Positions 45,625 through 54,093 of a DNA stretch of 64,000 nucleotides are shown here, one piece after another. Source of the stretch: Paeniglutamicibacter antarcticus_C (GTDB taxonomy: Bacteria > Actinomycetota > Actinomycetes > Actinomycetales > Micrococcaceae). Made by a program: the position numbers and the translations under genes. Numbering within the stretch: the first letter of the stretch is position 1; the number at the start of each line of letters is the position of its first letter. The notes beneath the pieces are model-generated. The model saw only the letters and a program-made list of their open reading frames with translations. It was not told where the DNA came from and made no database searches. Where the stretch lies: the NCBI RefSeq assembly GCF_039544305.1, contig NZ_BAABLK010000002.1:28712-92711 (forward strand), read 5' to 3'.

Positions 45625-46410
45625 ATGTCATCGTCGTTTGAACGCGGACTTCAAATCCTGGCTGAAATCGTGGCCCGTGGTGAAACCACAGTCGATGCGG
45701 TGGCCTTGAAACTCAACATCCCACCTAGTACGGCCTACCGTTACTTTCGGGTGTTGCGCGACCAGGAATTCGTGACCGAGGAAGAAGGATGCTACCGCCC
45801 CGGACGCGTCCTGCTCGGTGTCTCTGGCCGACATCTCGCCCAGTCCTACCTCGTTGAGGTCGGAAGCGCCCTACTGCGTTCGATCGTCGAGCAGGTAGGG
45901 GAAACCGCCGTAATGATCGTGCGGATCGGTGACCAAGCCATGTGCTTGCGTCGAGCCGAATCCGACAAGTCGCTAAAATACACCTTCGCCATTAATGAAC
46001 TCCTCCCTCTTTACGCCGGAGCCGGGCAGCGAATGCTGCTGGCCTGGGCGCCGCCGGAGGTTATTCACCAGGTACTCTCCGGTCCGATGAACCGTTTCAC
46101 CTCCAAGACACTGAACGCTGACCAGCTTCGGGCCAGCATCCCGCAGATCCGCTCAACGGGACATGTAGTTTCCCGGGGCGAACTCGACGATGGGTCCGTG
46201 TCCCTGGCCGTTCCGGTCTTCAACCGCGGTGAGATCGTCTGCTCACTCAACGTAGCCGGCCCCGAGATCCGCTGTGGTTCCAAGCTTTGGATCGGCTCGA
46301 CGCTGAAGGTGATGCGCGAGGCCGCCGCCAAGCTATCAGACTCGGTGCAAAGCACCACGCCAAATAAATCAACCAGGGAGACACTTGATGACTACAGCAC
46401 TATTGCCTGA
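45625..46410 (+). CDS. IclR-family transcriptional regulator
   Basis: 261 aa from ATG 45625 with GGAAGGGG upstream (the frame is open further up through the operator region). Winged helix 'ETTVDAVALKLNIPPSTAYRYFRVLRDQEFV' (about 18-48), then the IclR effector domain ('MIVRIGDQAMCLRRAES', 'LPLYAGAGQRMLLAWAP', 'VSRGELDDGSVSLAVPVFNRG'). The family controls aromatic and small-molecule catabolism. It overlaps the ammonia-lyase start by 23 bp, so it is in the same operon and probably senses the island's substrate. Confidence 0.9.
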   Translation: MSSSFERGLQILAEIVARGETTVDAVALKLNIPPSTAYRYFRVLRDQEFVTEEEGCYRPGRVLLGVSGRHLAQSYLVEVGSALLRSIVEQVGETAVMIVRIGDQAMCLRRAESDKSLKYTFAINELLPLYAGAGQRMLLAWAPPEVIHQVLSGPMNRFTSKTLNADQLRASIPQIRSTGHVVSRGELDDGSVSLAVPVFNRGEIVCSLNVAGPEIRCGSKLWIGSTLKVMREAAAKLSDSVQSTTPNKSTRETLDDYSTIA

Positions 46411-48064
46411 GACCGCACCGGTGACCATCGGTGTGCATCGGGTCACCCTCGACGACCTCATCCAAGTTGCACGCCACCGCCGGCCACTACTGATTGATGA
46501 AGCTGTCTTCGAGACCATGGAACCGTCGCGCAAGTGGTTGCAGGGCGTAGTCGACTCGATGGGGCAGGGGACTGAGACCCCACCGATCTACTCCGTAAAC
46601 ACGGGCTTTGGTTCCTTAGCAGGGCGCCGCGCGTTCGCTGAACCCTCTGATGCCGCCGAACTATCGCGCCGCTTGGTGCTCTCCAACGCTTCTGGGGTGG
46701 GCCGCTACGTCGATGAAGAAGTGGTGCGGGCGACCATGTTCATCCGCATCGTCTCGCTCACACAGGGCTACTCCGGCATCCGCCCCGAAATTGTTACTAC
46801 GCTCGCCGCCATGCTTAACGCTGGGGTTTGTCCGGCGATCCCTGAATACGGTTCCCTCGGTGCATCCGGAGACCTGATCCCGCTGGCTCACGTGGCCATC
46901 GTGATGTCCCGTTCGCATACTGGCGAAGACCTGGAGCTGGACTCCGGAGAAGCCATGCTTGATGGGAAGGTGGTCTCGGGTATCAAGGCCATGGAAGCAG
47001 CCGGCATTGAACGCCTGCCACTGGGTGCCAAGGACGGGCTGGCATTGCTCAACGGCACTTCCTTCTCCGCAGCCCAGGCCGCCCTGGCGCTTTATGATGC
47101 GCAGAACCTGCTGGAAACCGCACAGATCACGGCAGCCATGACCATCGAGGCGTTGATGGGCTTTGGCGACGCATTCATTGACGAACTGCATCAGGCTCGC
47201 GGTCAACAGGGGCAGATCGAAGTCGCGGCACGCATTCGCGAACTGCTGGCGGGCTCCACCCTCATCGATGGCAACGCCGCAACGGATCCGGTCCGCCAGC
47301 CTCCGCAGGACGCCTATTCACTGCGTTGCGTCCCACAGGTCTTCGGCCCGATCAAAGACACCCTCGCGTTTGCGGCCGGGATATTGGAAAATGAGATCAA
47401 TGCTGCGACCGACAACCCGCTGATCTTTCCCTCGCTGCCCGACACTCGTTCGCTCAAGGCAGTATCGGGTGGAAATTTCCACGCTGAATACGTGGCTTTC
47501 GCTGCCGACTTCATCTCCATAGTGGTCACAGAGATTGGATCGATCACTGAACGACGGCTCTTTCGTCTTGACGACGGCACATTGAATCGCGGGTTGCCGG
47601 ACATGCTCGTTGACTCCGAACAGACGGGTATGGACTGCGGCTACATGCTGCCGCAATACCTGGCAGCTGCGCTGGTGTCCGATTGCAAGACACTGGCCCA
47701 CCCCGACTCAGTGGACTCGATCCCGACCTGTGCCAACCAAGAAGACCACGTGTCAATGGCCAACAACGCCGGACGACACGCGCGCCAGATCGTGGCGAAC
47801 ATCGAATCTGTGGTCGGCATCGAACTGCTCATGGCGTCCCAAGCCCTTGAACTACGCCTCGGTCTCGAAGCCACGGCCGATGCGCTCCTGAGCCCAGCTG
47901 CGGCCGCGGCCCTGGACCTGGTTCGGGGAACCACATCGGACGACGGCCGGCCGATCGACCACATCCGTGCGGATGTGGTCCTGTACCCCAGAGTCCGCAA
48001 GTCCCTTGACCTCGTCCACGACGGATCTGTCGTGCTGGCTGTGAACCAGGTGCTCGCCGGCTAG
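46388..48064 (+). CDS. MIO-type aromatic amino acid ammonia-lyase (HAL/PAL/TAL family)
   Basis: 558 aa from ATG 46388, GGGAG 7 nt upstream. The MIO-forming triad is at 159-161 in 'YGSLGASGDLIPLAHVA'. Other conserved parts: 'YSVNTGFGSLAG' (Tyr), 'QDAYSLRCVPQV' (Tyr, Arg), 'SGGNFHAEYVA', 'CANQEDHVSMA' (Glu as in histidine lyases). At the selectivity position, where HutH has SHA, this has 'LSNASGVG' (Asn100). It eliminates ammonia from an amino acid to give an acrylate. General fold is HAL-like, but Asn100 and the absence of hutU, hutI or hutG argue against plain histidine use. Clustered with IclR and an amino-acid importer. Confidence 0.85.
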   Translation: MTTALLPETAPVTIGVHRVTLDDLIQVARHRRPLLIDEAVFETMEPSRKWLQGVVDSMGQGTETPPIYSVNTGFGSLAGRRAFAEPSDAAELSRRLVLSNASGVGRYVDEEVVRATMFIRIVSLTQGYSGIRPEIVTTLAAMLNAGVCPAIPEYGSLGASGDLIPLAHVAIVMSRSHTGEDLELDSGEAMLDGKVVSGIKAMEAAGIERLPLGAKDGLALLNGTSFSAAQAALALYDAQNLLETAQITAAMTIEALMGFGDAFIDELHQARGQQGQIEVAARIRELLAGSTLIDGNAATDPVRQPPQDAYSLRCVPQVFGPIKDTLAFAAGILENEINAATDNPLIFPSLPDTRSLKAVSGGNFHAEYVAFAADFISIVVTEIGSITERRLFRLDDGTLNRGLPDMLVDSEQTGMDCGYMLPQYLAAALVSDCKTLAHPDSVDSIPTCANQEDHVSMANNAGRHARQIVANIESVVGIELLMASQALELRLGLEATADALLSPAAAAALDLVRGTTSDDGRPIDHIRADVVLYPRVRKSLDLVHDGSVVLAVNQVLAG

Positions 48065-48203
48065 GCACACACAACCCCGTCACACCAAGTCCAGACACCG
48101 GCGTAGGTCGGAGCCCTGGATGGTTGCACCCAAAAACACCCGTCAACGACGATGGGCACCCTTCAAGCAATTCCACGAGCAGCAAGCAAAGGGAGTACGA
48201 ATC

Positions 48204-49103
48204 ATGAAAAATACGAATCGCACCGTCCGTTCCACCGCACTTGGTGCCCTGGCCATCGCCGCTATGGTTGGTCTGAGCGCATGTGGCGGAGCCGCAGAAG
48301 CCGAGAAACCGTCGGCAGGAGAGAATTCCGCCGCACTGTTCAAAGAATTGCCGGAGAAGGTCCAGAAGTCGGGAACCATCAACGTGGCAAGCAACGTGGA
48401 ATACCCTCCTTTCGAGTCATTCGACACTGACGGCAGCACCATAGTCGGCATCGATCGCGAGATCGCTGACGAGTTGGAAAAACAGCTCGGAGTCACTATG
48501 AAGTTCGATAACATCGCCTTCGACGCGATCATCCCGGGCCTATCCTCTGCGCGCTACGACATGGCTATGTCCGCCATGTCGGACACCGTGGAACGGCAGA
48601 AGGCCGTGAACTTCCTGGACTACTTCTCGGCTGGCGGCGGTGTGATGACCTCTACGGCCAACGCAGAGAAGCTCAAGACCCTTGAAGACCTCTGTGGTAC
48701 CCACGTGGGTATCGTCAAGGGCACCACGGAGGACGCCGATGCGGCCGAAGCCTCCAAGAAGTGCGAGGAAGAGGGTAAAAAGAGTATCGAAGTGACCATC
48801 TTCGCCGGCCAGAACCAGGCCGTGCTGGCACTGCAGTCCGACCGCGTTGACGCGTTTCTGGTGGATTCGACATCAGGTTCGGTGATTGCCGCTGAATCCA
48901 AGGGGGCGCTGGCCATGGGTGAGCGTTACCAGGACCTAGCCTTCGGCATAGTCTTCCCCAAGGATCAAGAGCAGCTGATGGGCACCATCCAGAAAGGGCT
49001 GGAGGCCATCAAGTCCGACGGATCCTATGACAAGATCCTGACCAAGTACGACATGGCAGACCACTCGATGGAGAGCTTCCCGGTTAACGGAGTCAAGGAA
49101 TGA
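48204..49103 (+). CDS. Amino-acid ABC transporter substrate-binding lipoprotein
   Basis: 299 aa from ATG 48204 (AGGGAG upstream). Lipoprotein signal with lipobox 'LSACGG' (Cys about 27). Family 3 binding-protein fold: 'INVASNVEYPPFESFDTDGSTIVGIDREIADELEKQLG' pattern, 'FDAIIPGLSSARYDMAMSAMSDTVER', 'VGIVKGTTEDADA'. This is the polar amino acid (PAAT) group, so the ligand is likely an amino acid or derivative. It is followed by permease and ATPase genes with 4-bp overlaps. Confidence 0.9.
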   Translation: MKNTNRTVRSTALGALAIAAMVGLSACGGAAEAEKPSAGENSAALFKELPEKVQKSGTINVASNVEYPPFESFDTDGSTIVGIDREIADELEKQLGVTMKFDNIAFDAIIPGLSSARYDMAMSAMSDTVERQKAVNFLDYFSAGGGVMTSTANAEKLKTLEDLCGTHVGIVKGTTEDADAAEASKKCEEEGKKSIEVTIFAGQNQAVLALQSDRVDAFLVDSTSGSVIAAESKGALAMGERYQDLAFGIVFPKDQEQLMGTIQKGLEAIKSDGSYDKILTKYDMADHSMESFPVNGVKE

Positions 49104-50062
49104 GCGCGACGGCCGTTCGCAGGAATGAAGAACCCGAGTTGAGGGTTGTTCCGGCCCGCTACGTTGGCCGCTGGGTGGCGGCATTCCTCGTGGTGGGCAT
49201 CCTGGGGATGCTTGTCTTCTCGATGTTCACCAATGAGCGCTTCCACTGGGACGTGGTGGGAGAGTTCCTCTTTGCCCCACCGGTGCTGTCGGGACTAGGC
49301 AAGACCCTGATGCTCACGGCGGTCTCGATGGTCATAGGTATCCTGCTGGGGATCGTGGTGGCCGTCTGCCGGCTCTCAAGCAACCCGATCCTGTCCACCG
49401 CCGCCTGGGGATACTCATGGTTCTTCCGCGGTACCCCGCTGATGGTTCAGCTGTTGTTCTGGTTTTTCTTGGCAGCTTTGGTGCCCACCATCGGGTTGGG
49501 TGTGCCGTTCGGGCCGAAATTGCTGGAAATCGACACGAACTCTGTCATCTCCCCGTTCACTGCGGCCCTACTGGGCCTGAGCCTGAACGAGGGGGCCTAC
49601 ATGGGGGAGATCGTGCGCTCGGGAATCCGGGCGATCTCAACGGGACAGACTGAAGCCGCCAAGGCGATCGGCATGTCGCGGATGCAGACCATGCGCCGGG
49701 TCGTTTTGCCCCAGGCCATGCGCGTGATTATCCCGCCAACCGGCAACGAAACCATCGGCATGCTCAAATACACCTCATTGGTGATCGTAATCGGATACTC
49801 CGAGCTGCTCACCAGTGTTTCGATCATTTACTCGCGCAACTTCCAGACCATTCCGTTGTTGCTCGTCGCAGCTATCTGGTACCTGGCGGTTACAGCGCTG
49901 CTGTCGATCGGGCAGTACTTCGTCGAGCGCCACTTCGAGCGCGGCTTTACCCCTATCAAGGGCAAGAAGCCGCCCAAGCCGGGCACCTCCGCCCCGGCAG
50001 GGACCGTTGCCGCGTCCGCCGCGGCCCAGAACATAGAACCGGAATTGGAGCCCATCAAATGA
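49100..50062 (+). CDS. Amino-acid ABC transporter permease
   Basis: 320 aa, ATGA overlap with the binding-protein gene. HisMQ-type permease: membrane helices about 22-42, 60-110, 135-160, 195-285; the EAA loop 'EAAKAIGMSRMQTMRRVVLPQAMRVIIPPTGNE' contacts the ATPase. The C-terminal 35 residues are Pro/Ala/Lys-rich. A single permease gene suggests a homodimer. Confidence 0.9.
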   Translation: MSATAVRRNEEPELRVVPARYVGRWVAAFLVVGILGMLVFSMFTNERFHWDVVGEFLFAPPVLSGLGKTLMLTAVSMVIGILLGIVVAVCRLSSNPILSTAAWGYSWFFRGTPLMVQLLFWFFLAALVPTIGLGVPFGPKLLEIDTNSVISPFTAALLGLSLNEGAYMGEIVRSGIRAISTGQTEAAKAIGMSRMQTMRRVVLPQAMRVIIPPTGNETIGMLKYTSLVIVIGYSELLTSVSIIYSRNFQTIPLLLVAAIWYLAVTALLSIGQYFVERHFERGFTPIKGKKPPKPGTSAPAGTVAASAAAQNIEPELEPIK

Positions 50063-50826
50063 TCGAACCCATGCTGCGGGCACGCAACGTTCACAAGTCT
50101 TTCGGGCACATAGAGGTCCTCAAGGGCATCACCTTGGAGGTGCAGACCGGGCAGGTAGCCTGCCTGCTGGGGCCCTCGGGCTCAGGCAAATCGACCTTCC
50201 TTCGCTGCATCAACCACCTGGAAAAGATCAATGACGGCGAACTGTGGGTAAAGAGCGAACGGATCGGCTACCGCCGCTCCGGAAACAGCCTTCACGAGCT
50301 CAAGGAAAATGAGACCGCAAGGCAGCGGGCGGCAGTGGGCATGGTGTTCCAGCAGTTCAACTTGTTCCCGCACCGCACCGCGTTGGAAAATGTGGTCGAG
50401 GGTCCGATCATCGTGCAGAAGGTCCCCAAGTCCAAGGCGATGCGCGAGGGCATGGAGTTACTGGACCGGGTTGGATTGGCCGACAAGTACAAGCACTACC
50501 CTGCCCAACTCTCCGGTGGCCAGCAGCAACGCGTGGCGATCGCCCGGGCCCTGGCCCTGAAACCGCAACTGATGCTCTTCGACGAGCCGACCAGCGCCTT
50601 GGATCCTGAACTGGTCGGAGAGGTGCTTGATGTAATGACCTCGCTGGCGGCTTCGGGCATGACGATGGTGGTGGTAACCCATGAAATGGGGTTCGCCAAG
50701 GAAGTCGGGGATGTCGTGCATTTCATGGCCGACGGGCAACTGGTCGAATCGGGCAGTCCGACGCAGGTGCTGGAAAATCCGCGTGAGGCACGTACGCAGG
50801 CCTTCCTTTCCAAGGTCTTGGCCTAG
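50059..50826 (+). CDS. Amino-acid ABC transporter ATP-binding protein
   Basis: 255 aa, ATGA overlap with the permease gene. Walker A 'LLGPSGSGKSTFLRCINHLE', Q-loop 'VFQQFNLFPHRTALENVVEG', signature 'LSGGQQQRVAIARAL', Walker B 'LMLFDEPTSALDPE', H-loop 'VVVTHEMGFAKEVGD'. GlnQ/HisP group. It completes the importer; the aminotransferase gene follows after 49 bp. Confidence 0.93.
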   Translation: MIEPMLRARNVHKSFGHIEVLKGITLEVQTGQVACLLGPSGSGKSTFLRCINHLEKINDGELWVKSERIGYRRSGNSLHELKENETARQRAAVGMVFQQFNLFPHRTALENVVEGPIIVQKVPKSKAMREGMELLDRVGLADKYKHYPAQLSGGQQQRVAIARALALKPQLMLFDEPTSALDPELVGEVLDVMTSLAASGMTMVVVTHEMGFAKEVGDVVHFMADGQLVESGSPTQVLENPREARTQAFLSKVLA

Positions 50827-50875
50827 CCATGGACCTGGAGAGCCGCAACTTGTACCAGATGACCGGAGTAGATCA

Positions 50876-52024
50876 GTGAGTATGCACACGGGCATGGCAA
50901 CCGGCCCGGTTCCCCTGCCGGTTGTGGGCACACTGCCGCAGTACTCGCGGGCCGCAGGGCTGGGGACAGTAAAGTGGGTCGGATCCTCTAACGAATCGTG
51001 CATCGCCCCGGCACCCTCGGCAGTCGCCGCGATGACCGAGGCCGCCGCCGGTACCAACCGTTATCCGGGAATCGCCGGGGAGAAACTGGTAATGGCCATA
51101 TCCGACACACTTGGACTGAGCGCCGAACAGATCGCGGTTGGTGCCGGATCGCTGGCACTGCTGGGCCAGATCCTCAGCGCCTACGCGCCGCCGGGATCCA
51201 GCGTGATCTACGCCTGGCGCAGCTACGAAGCATACCCAATCCTGATCGCCTTGGCCGGAGCTAATTCGGTCCCGGTGGCGCTCGATGCTTGCCATCGCCA
51301 CGATTTGGAAGCCATTGGGGCCGCCATCGGCGCCGATACAAGCGTGGTGTTGCTCTGTAACCCCAACAACCCGACTGGTACTGTGCTGGAAATGTGGGAG
51401 ATCACGGAGTTCTTGGACAATGCCCCACGTGAGGTACTGGTGGTGCTGGACGAGGCTTACACGGAGTACAGCTTTTCGGGCAACGACTCCGCCGAGCTGT
51501 TGGACAAGTATCCGAACCTGCTGATTCTGAGGACCTTTTCAAAGGCGTACGGCCTGGCCGGAGCCCGAGCAGGCTACCTGCTCGCTCACACCGACATTGC
51601 GGCGAACATCAGGGCAGTGGCGCCTCCGTTCGGGCTCAGCTCGCTGGCCCAAGCCGGTGCCGTTGCGGCCTGGGCCGATATCGATTATCTAAAGGCCTCG
51701 GTCGCTGAGGTGGTGGCCGAGCGAGATTATCTGGCTTCCGAGCTGGTTGCGCGAGGGCTGGAGTTTCCGTCCAGCGGTGGAAACTTTGTGTGGATTCCCG
51801 CCGGATTTCGGTCGTTGGAACTTGAAGCCGCGTGCGTTGCGCATGGGGTCTCCGTGCGCGCTTTCCAAGGTGCTGGTGTGCGGGTAACGATCTCGGTGCG
51901 TGAGGCATCGGAGGCCGTCTTGGCTGCGTTGGATTCTCTTTCCACTTTGCCGTCAGGACAAGCAGCATCCCCCATCGCGGCGCCGTCCGCACCAAAAAAC
52001 CACAGCACAGGAGGTGCGTCGTGA
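50876..52024 (+). CDS. HisC-like aminotransferase
   Basis: 382 aa from GTG 50876 (GGAG 7 nt upstream). Class I/II PLP enzyme of the histidinol-phosphate aminotransferase type: 'NRYPGIAGEKLVMAISDTLGL', 'VLLCNPNNPTGTVL', 'VVLDEAYTEYSF' (Asp, Tyr), 'LRTFSKAYGLAGARAGYLLA' (Schiff-base Lys), and Arg near the C terminus. HisC homologues in catabolic clusters often act on aromatic amino acids. It overlaps the reductase start by 4 bp (GTGA). No other his genes are near, so histidine synthesis is unlikely to be its role. Confidence 0.85.
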   Translation: MSMHTGMATGPVPLPVVGTLPQYSRAAGLGTVKWVGSSNESCIAPAPSAVAAMTEAAAGTNRYPGIAGEKLVMAISDTLGLSAEQIAVGAGSLALLGQILSAYAPPGSSVIYAWRSYEAYPILIALAGANSVPVALDACHRHDLEAIGAAIGADTSVVLLCNPNNPTGTVLEMWEITEFLDNAPREVLVVLDEAYTEYSFSGNDSAELLDKYPNLLILRTFSKAYGLAGARAGYLLAHTDIAANIRAVAPPFGLSSLAQAGAVAAWADIDYLKASVAEVVAERDYLASELVARGLEFPSSGGNFVWIPAGFRSLELEAACVAHGVSVRAFQGAGVRVTISVREASEAVLAALDSLSTLPSGQAASPIAAPSAPKNHSTGGAS

Positions 52025-53028
52025 CCACCGCAATCGACACCGGACTGGTCCCGGAACCACGAGAGGGCCCACCCATCGGAGGCGACGGCTTTTTCGAGGT
52101 GGAAATCGCCGAGATCCGCCGAGAATCCGATTGCGTGGTGTCTCTGCACCTGGAACATCCCTCAGCGACGCCGTTGCCGGCGTGGACCCCCGGCTCGCAC
52201 ATCGACGTGCTGCTGCCCAACGGACTGCTGCGCCAGTATTCGTTGTGCTCCGAACCGGGCACCGGGCGTTGGCGGTTGGGGGTGCTGCGAGAACCGAGCG
52301 GCCGCGGAGGGTCGGCATTCGTGCATGACGACCTGCAGCCAGGGGCCAGAATCAAGGTCCGCGAACCGAGGAACAACTTCGCACTCGGGCATGCCAACGA
52401 GTACCTATTCATCGCCGGGGGCATCGGGATCACTCCGATCCTGCCGATGCTCGCCCAGGCCGATGCGGCCGGGGTTCCCTGGAGGCTGGTCTACCTGGGC
52501 CGAAGCCTGGACTCGATGGCATTTACAGCGGAGCTGGCACGCTACGGGGACAAGGTGCATTTGCATGCCGATGACACCGCTGGCTTGTATCCGCTAAAGG
52601 ATTTGTTGGGATCCACCGATGCCGACTTCCACACGTACGTATGCGGTCCCGGGCCGCTACTTGACTTCATCACGTCCCTGACTACAGGCTGGGACGACAG
52701 AACCCGGTTCCACTTTGAGCGGTTCGTGGCCGACCCCGCGGCCACGCTCCCGGCAGACGGGGACCACGAATTTACGGTTGAAACCACGACTGGTGTTGAG
52801 GTCCAGGTGCCGGTGGGCACCAGTATTTTGGATGCTTTGGCGCAAGCCGGGATCCCGGCCTTAAACTCCTGCCGGGAGGGGATCTGCGGGACCTGCGAGA
52901 CGGAAGTCGTTTCGGGGGAGATTGACCACCGCGACTCGTTGCTCTCTGAGGAGGAACGCGACGCCGGGGACACTATGATGATCTGCGTCTCCCGGTGCAA
53001 GGGATTGCGTATGATCCTGGACATCTAG
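52021..53028 (+). CDS. VanB/PDR-like flavin, NAD and 2Fe-2S reductase
   Basis: 335 aa, GTG start. Order: FMN/FAD barrel with 'LRQYSLCSEPG', NAD domain with 'FIAGGIGITPILPML' and 'YVCGPGPLLDF', C-terminal plant-type ferredoxin with 'NSCREGICGTCETEV' (C-x4-C-x2-C) and the fourth Cys in 'MMICVSRC'. Phthalate-dioxygenase-reductase group, which passes electrons from NAD(P)H to oxygenases such as VanA. No Rieske oxygenase is nearby, so the likely partner is the P450 at the other end of the island. That would be a split version of the fused CYP116B-type arrangement. Pairing is inferred. Confidence 0.9.
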   Translation: MTTAIDTGLVPEPREGPPIGGDGFFEVEIAEIRRESDCVVSLHLEHPSATPLPAWTPGSHIDVLLPNGLLRQYSLCSEPGTGRWRLGVLREPSGRGGSAFVHDDLQPGARIKVREPRNNFALGHANEYLFIAGGIGITPILPMLAQADAAGVPWRLVYLGRSLDSMAFTAELARYGDKVHLHADDTAGLYPLKDLLGSTDADFHTYVCGPGPLLDFITSLTTGWDDRTRFHFERFVADPAATLPADGDHEFTVETTTGVEVQVPVGTSILDALAQAGIPALNSCREGICGTCETEVVSGEIDHRDSLLSEEERDAGDTMMICVSRCKGLRMILDI

Positions 53029-53203
53029 GCCGGTCAGAAGCCTATCTGTTTTCGAAAGCCCGTCGGGATTCACGAAGAGCTTTGGAGGTCGATTGCCAGG
53101 GTCTGAGGGCGGGGCATGTGGTCAGGTTCGCGATGCCAAGCGACGTGGCCCACCCACGGTACTCCCTAAAAGACTCTCGTTGCCTAGTCCAAGGCAACCA
53201 GAA

Positions 53204-53251
53204 ATGGTCTCGGGTTCCGGGCCTGAGCACCGGCCCGGAGCCCGAGACCAT
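53204..53251 (+). terminator. Terminator of the island operon
   Basis: A 20-bp stem (ATGGTCTCGGGTTCCGGGCC with its complement, one G-T pair) and an 8-nt loop, ending 3 bp before repeat copy B. No T-run follows. The 175 bp between the reductase stop and this hairpin show no gene. Confidence 0.7.
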
Positions 53252-53253
53252 AA

Positions 53254-53393
53254 GCCATGCTGGCGCCGTCGTCTCGGGCTCGGCCGGTACGGCACAGGCC
53301 AAGAAGGAAGCACTCGAGGCTGCCGGTGTGAAGGTCGGCAAGACCCCGTCGGAAACCGCGACGCTGCTGCGCGAAATCTACGCCGCACTCTAA
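53254..53393 (+). pseudogene. sucD 3' fragment (46 codons, duplicate)
   Basis: It encodes the last 46 residues of SucD ('SGSAGTAQAKKEALEAAG...' to 'IYAAL') and its TAA stop, with a single base change, from HAGAI to HAGAV. No start or promoter of its own. It is part of repeat copy B and marks the right edge of the island. Confidence 0.93.
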
Positions 53394-53470
53394 GCGTGTG
53401 GATCGCCCTTTCGGTGGCGGCCTCCTTGCTACTCACCTAGCAAACGAGGCCGCCACCGGTCTTTTTAGTC
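53254..53470 (+). repeat. 217-bp direct repeat, copy B
   Basis: Ungapped match to 43846-44062 with 3 differences (98.6%). Includes a second copy of the sucCD terminator (53413-53466). Offset between copies is 9408 bp. Confidence 0.95.
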
Positions 53471-53488
53471 CTGCCGCGCCTGATCTTC

Positions 53489-53773
53489 CTAGCTGCGCAG
53501 GCGGAAGAATGAGCTCCCGACCAGCTTGTGGGCCCCGGGAAGAAGGACCACCAGCAGCTCGGGGTTGAATTCGACCTCGAGAGGCCCGTGGCCGGCCATG
53601 GCCGTGAAGAGCTTGTGCGGCGCCAGCGCTTCTAAGACCCACTCGCGCGGCCCTGCGCCCACATGCAGCAGGCCGGTATCGTCGTGGACCTCGATCCATG
53701 CGGTGATCCAGTCGCCGGCAAAGCGCGGCAATGGATTGGTCTGCGGTGAAGAGGCCAATGTTGGGCTGTACAT
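53489..53773 (-). CDS. Small protein of unknown function
   Basis: 94 aa from ATG 53773; the frame is open to a GTG at 53860. Pattern 'FAGDWITAWIEVHDDTGLLHVGAGPREWVLEALAPHKLFTAM' with a hydrophobic C-terminal strand region. No family recognised. No strong ribosome site for either start. It converges on the duplicated sucD terminator, which probably also ends this gene. Confidence 0.5.
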   Translation of the reverse strand: MYSPTLASSPQTNPLPRFAGDWITAWIEVHDDTGLLHVGAGPREWVLEALAPHKLFTAMAGHGPLEVEFNPELLVVLLPGAHKLVGSSFFRLRS

Positions 53774-54093
53774 GATGGCGCACACGTCCTTGGGGTTCGT
53801 TGTCCTTGCCCTTCGCGCGGGATGCAACCGAGGGGCCGCTTCGTCATCCGAACCACCCACCGTGCAACTATGGGGTTGGTATCTGGCCGGTCGGAGCCTT
53901 GCCGTGCGGCAGCCAGAATTCGTGAAGCATTACCAACTGTACTTGGCCGCGGGCACGATTTGCGAGCAACAGGGTTTCCCGGGCAACAAACGGTCATCAA
54001 CGCGAGGTTGATTGTGGTTATACGTTGCAGAACGAACACGAAACAGGCATAGGCTGGATCGTGGAAACACCAACCCGACCTTGCGGAGGAAGA
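53774..54093. other. Intergenic region before the alcohol dehydrogenase
   Basis: 320 bp between the divergent small protein and the dehydrogenase, or less if the small protein starts at 53860. No RNA gene or repeat seen. GGAGGA at its end is the dehydrogenase ribosome site. Confidence 0.4.

Noticed and set aside
46388..48064. Plain assignment as hutH (histidine utilisation)
   Set aside because: No hutU, hutI, hutF or hutG neighbours, and Asn replaces the imidazole-contacting His.
46388..48064. Assignment as ergothionase
   Set aside because: As recalled, ergothionases lack the MIO-forming Ala-Ser-Gly; here it is intact at 159-161.
44239..53028. Prophage or integrative element with its own integrase
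   Set aside because: No integrase, recombinase, phage structural or conjugation gene lies between the sucD repeats.
52995..53393. Open frame running from the reductase end into the sucD fragment as a possible new fusion gene
   Set aside because: It has no ribosome site, crosses a strong terminator hairpin, and only its 3' part (the duplicated SucD tail) is recognisable.
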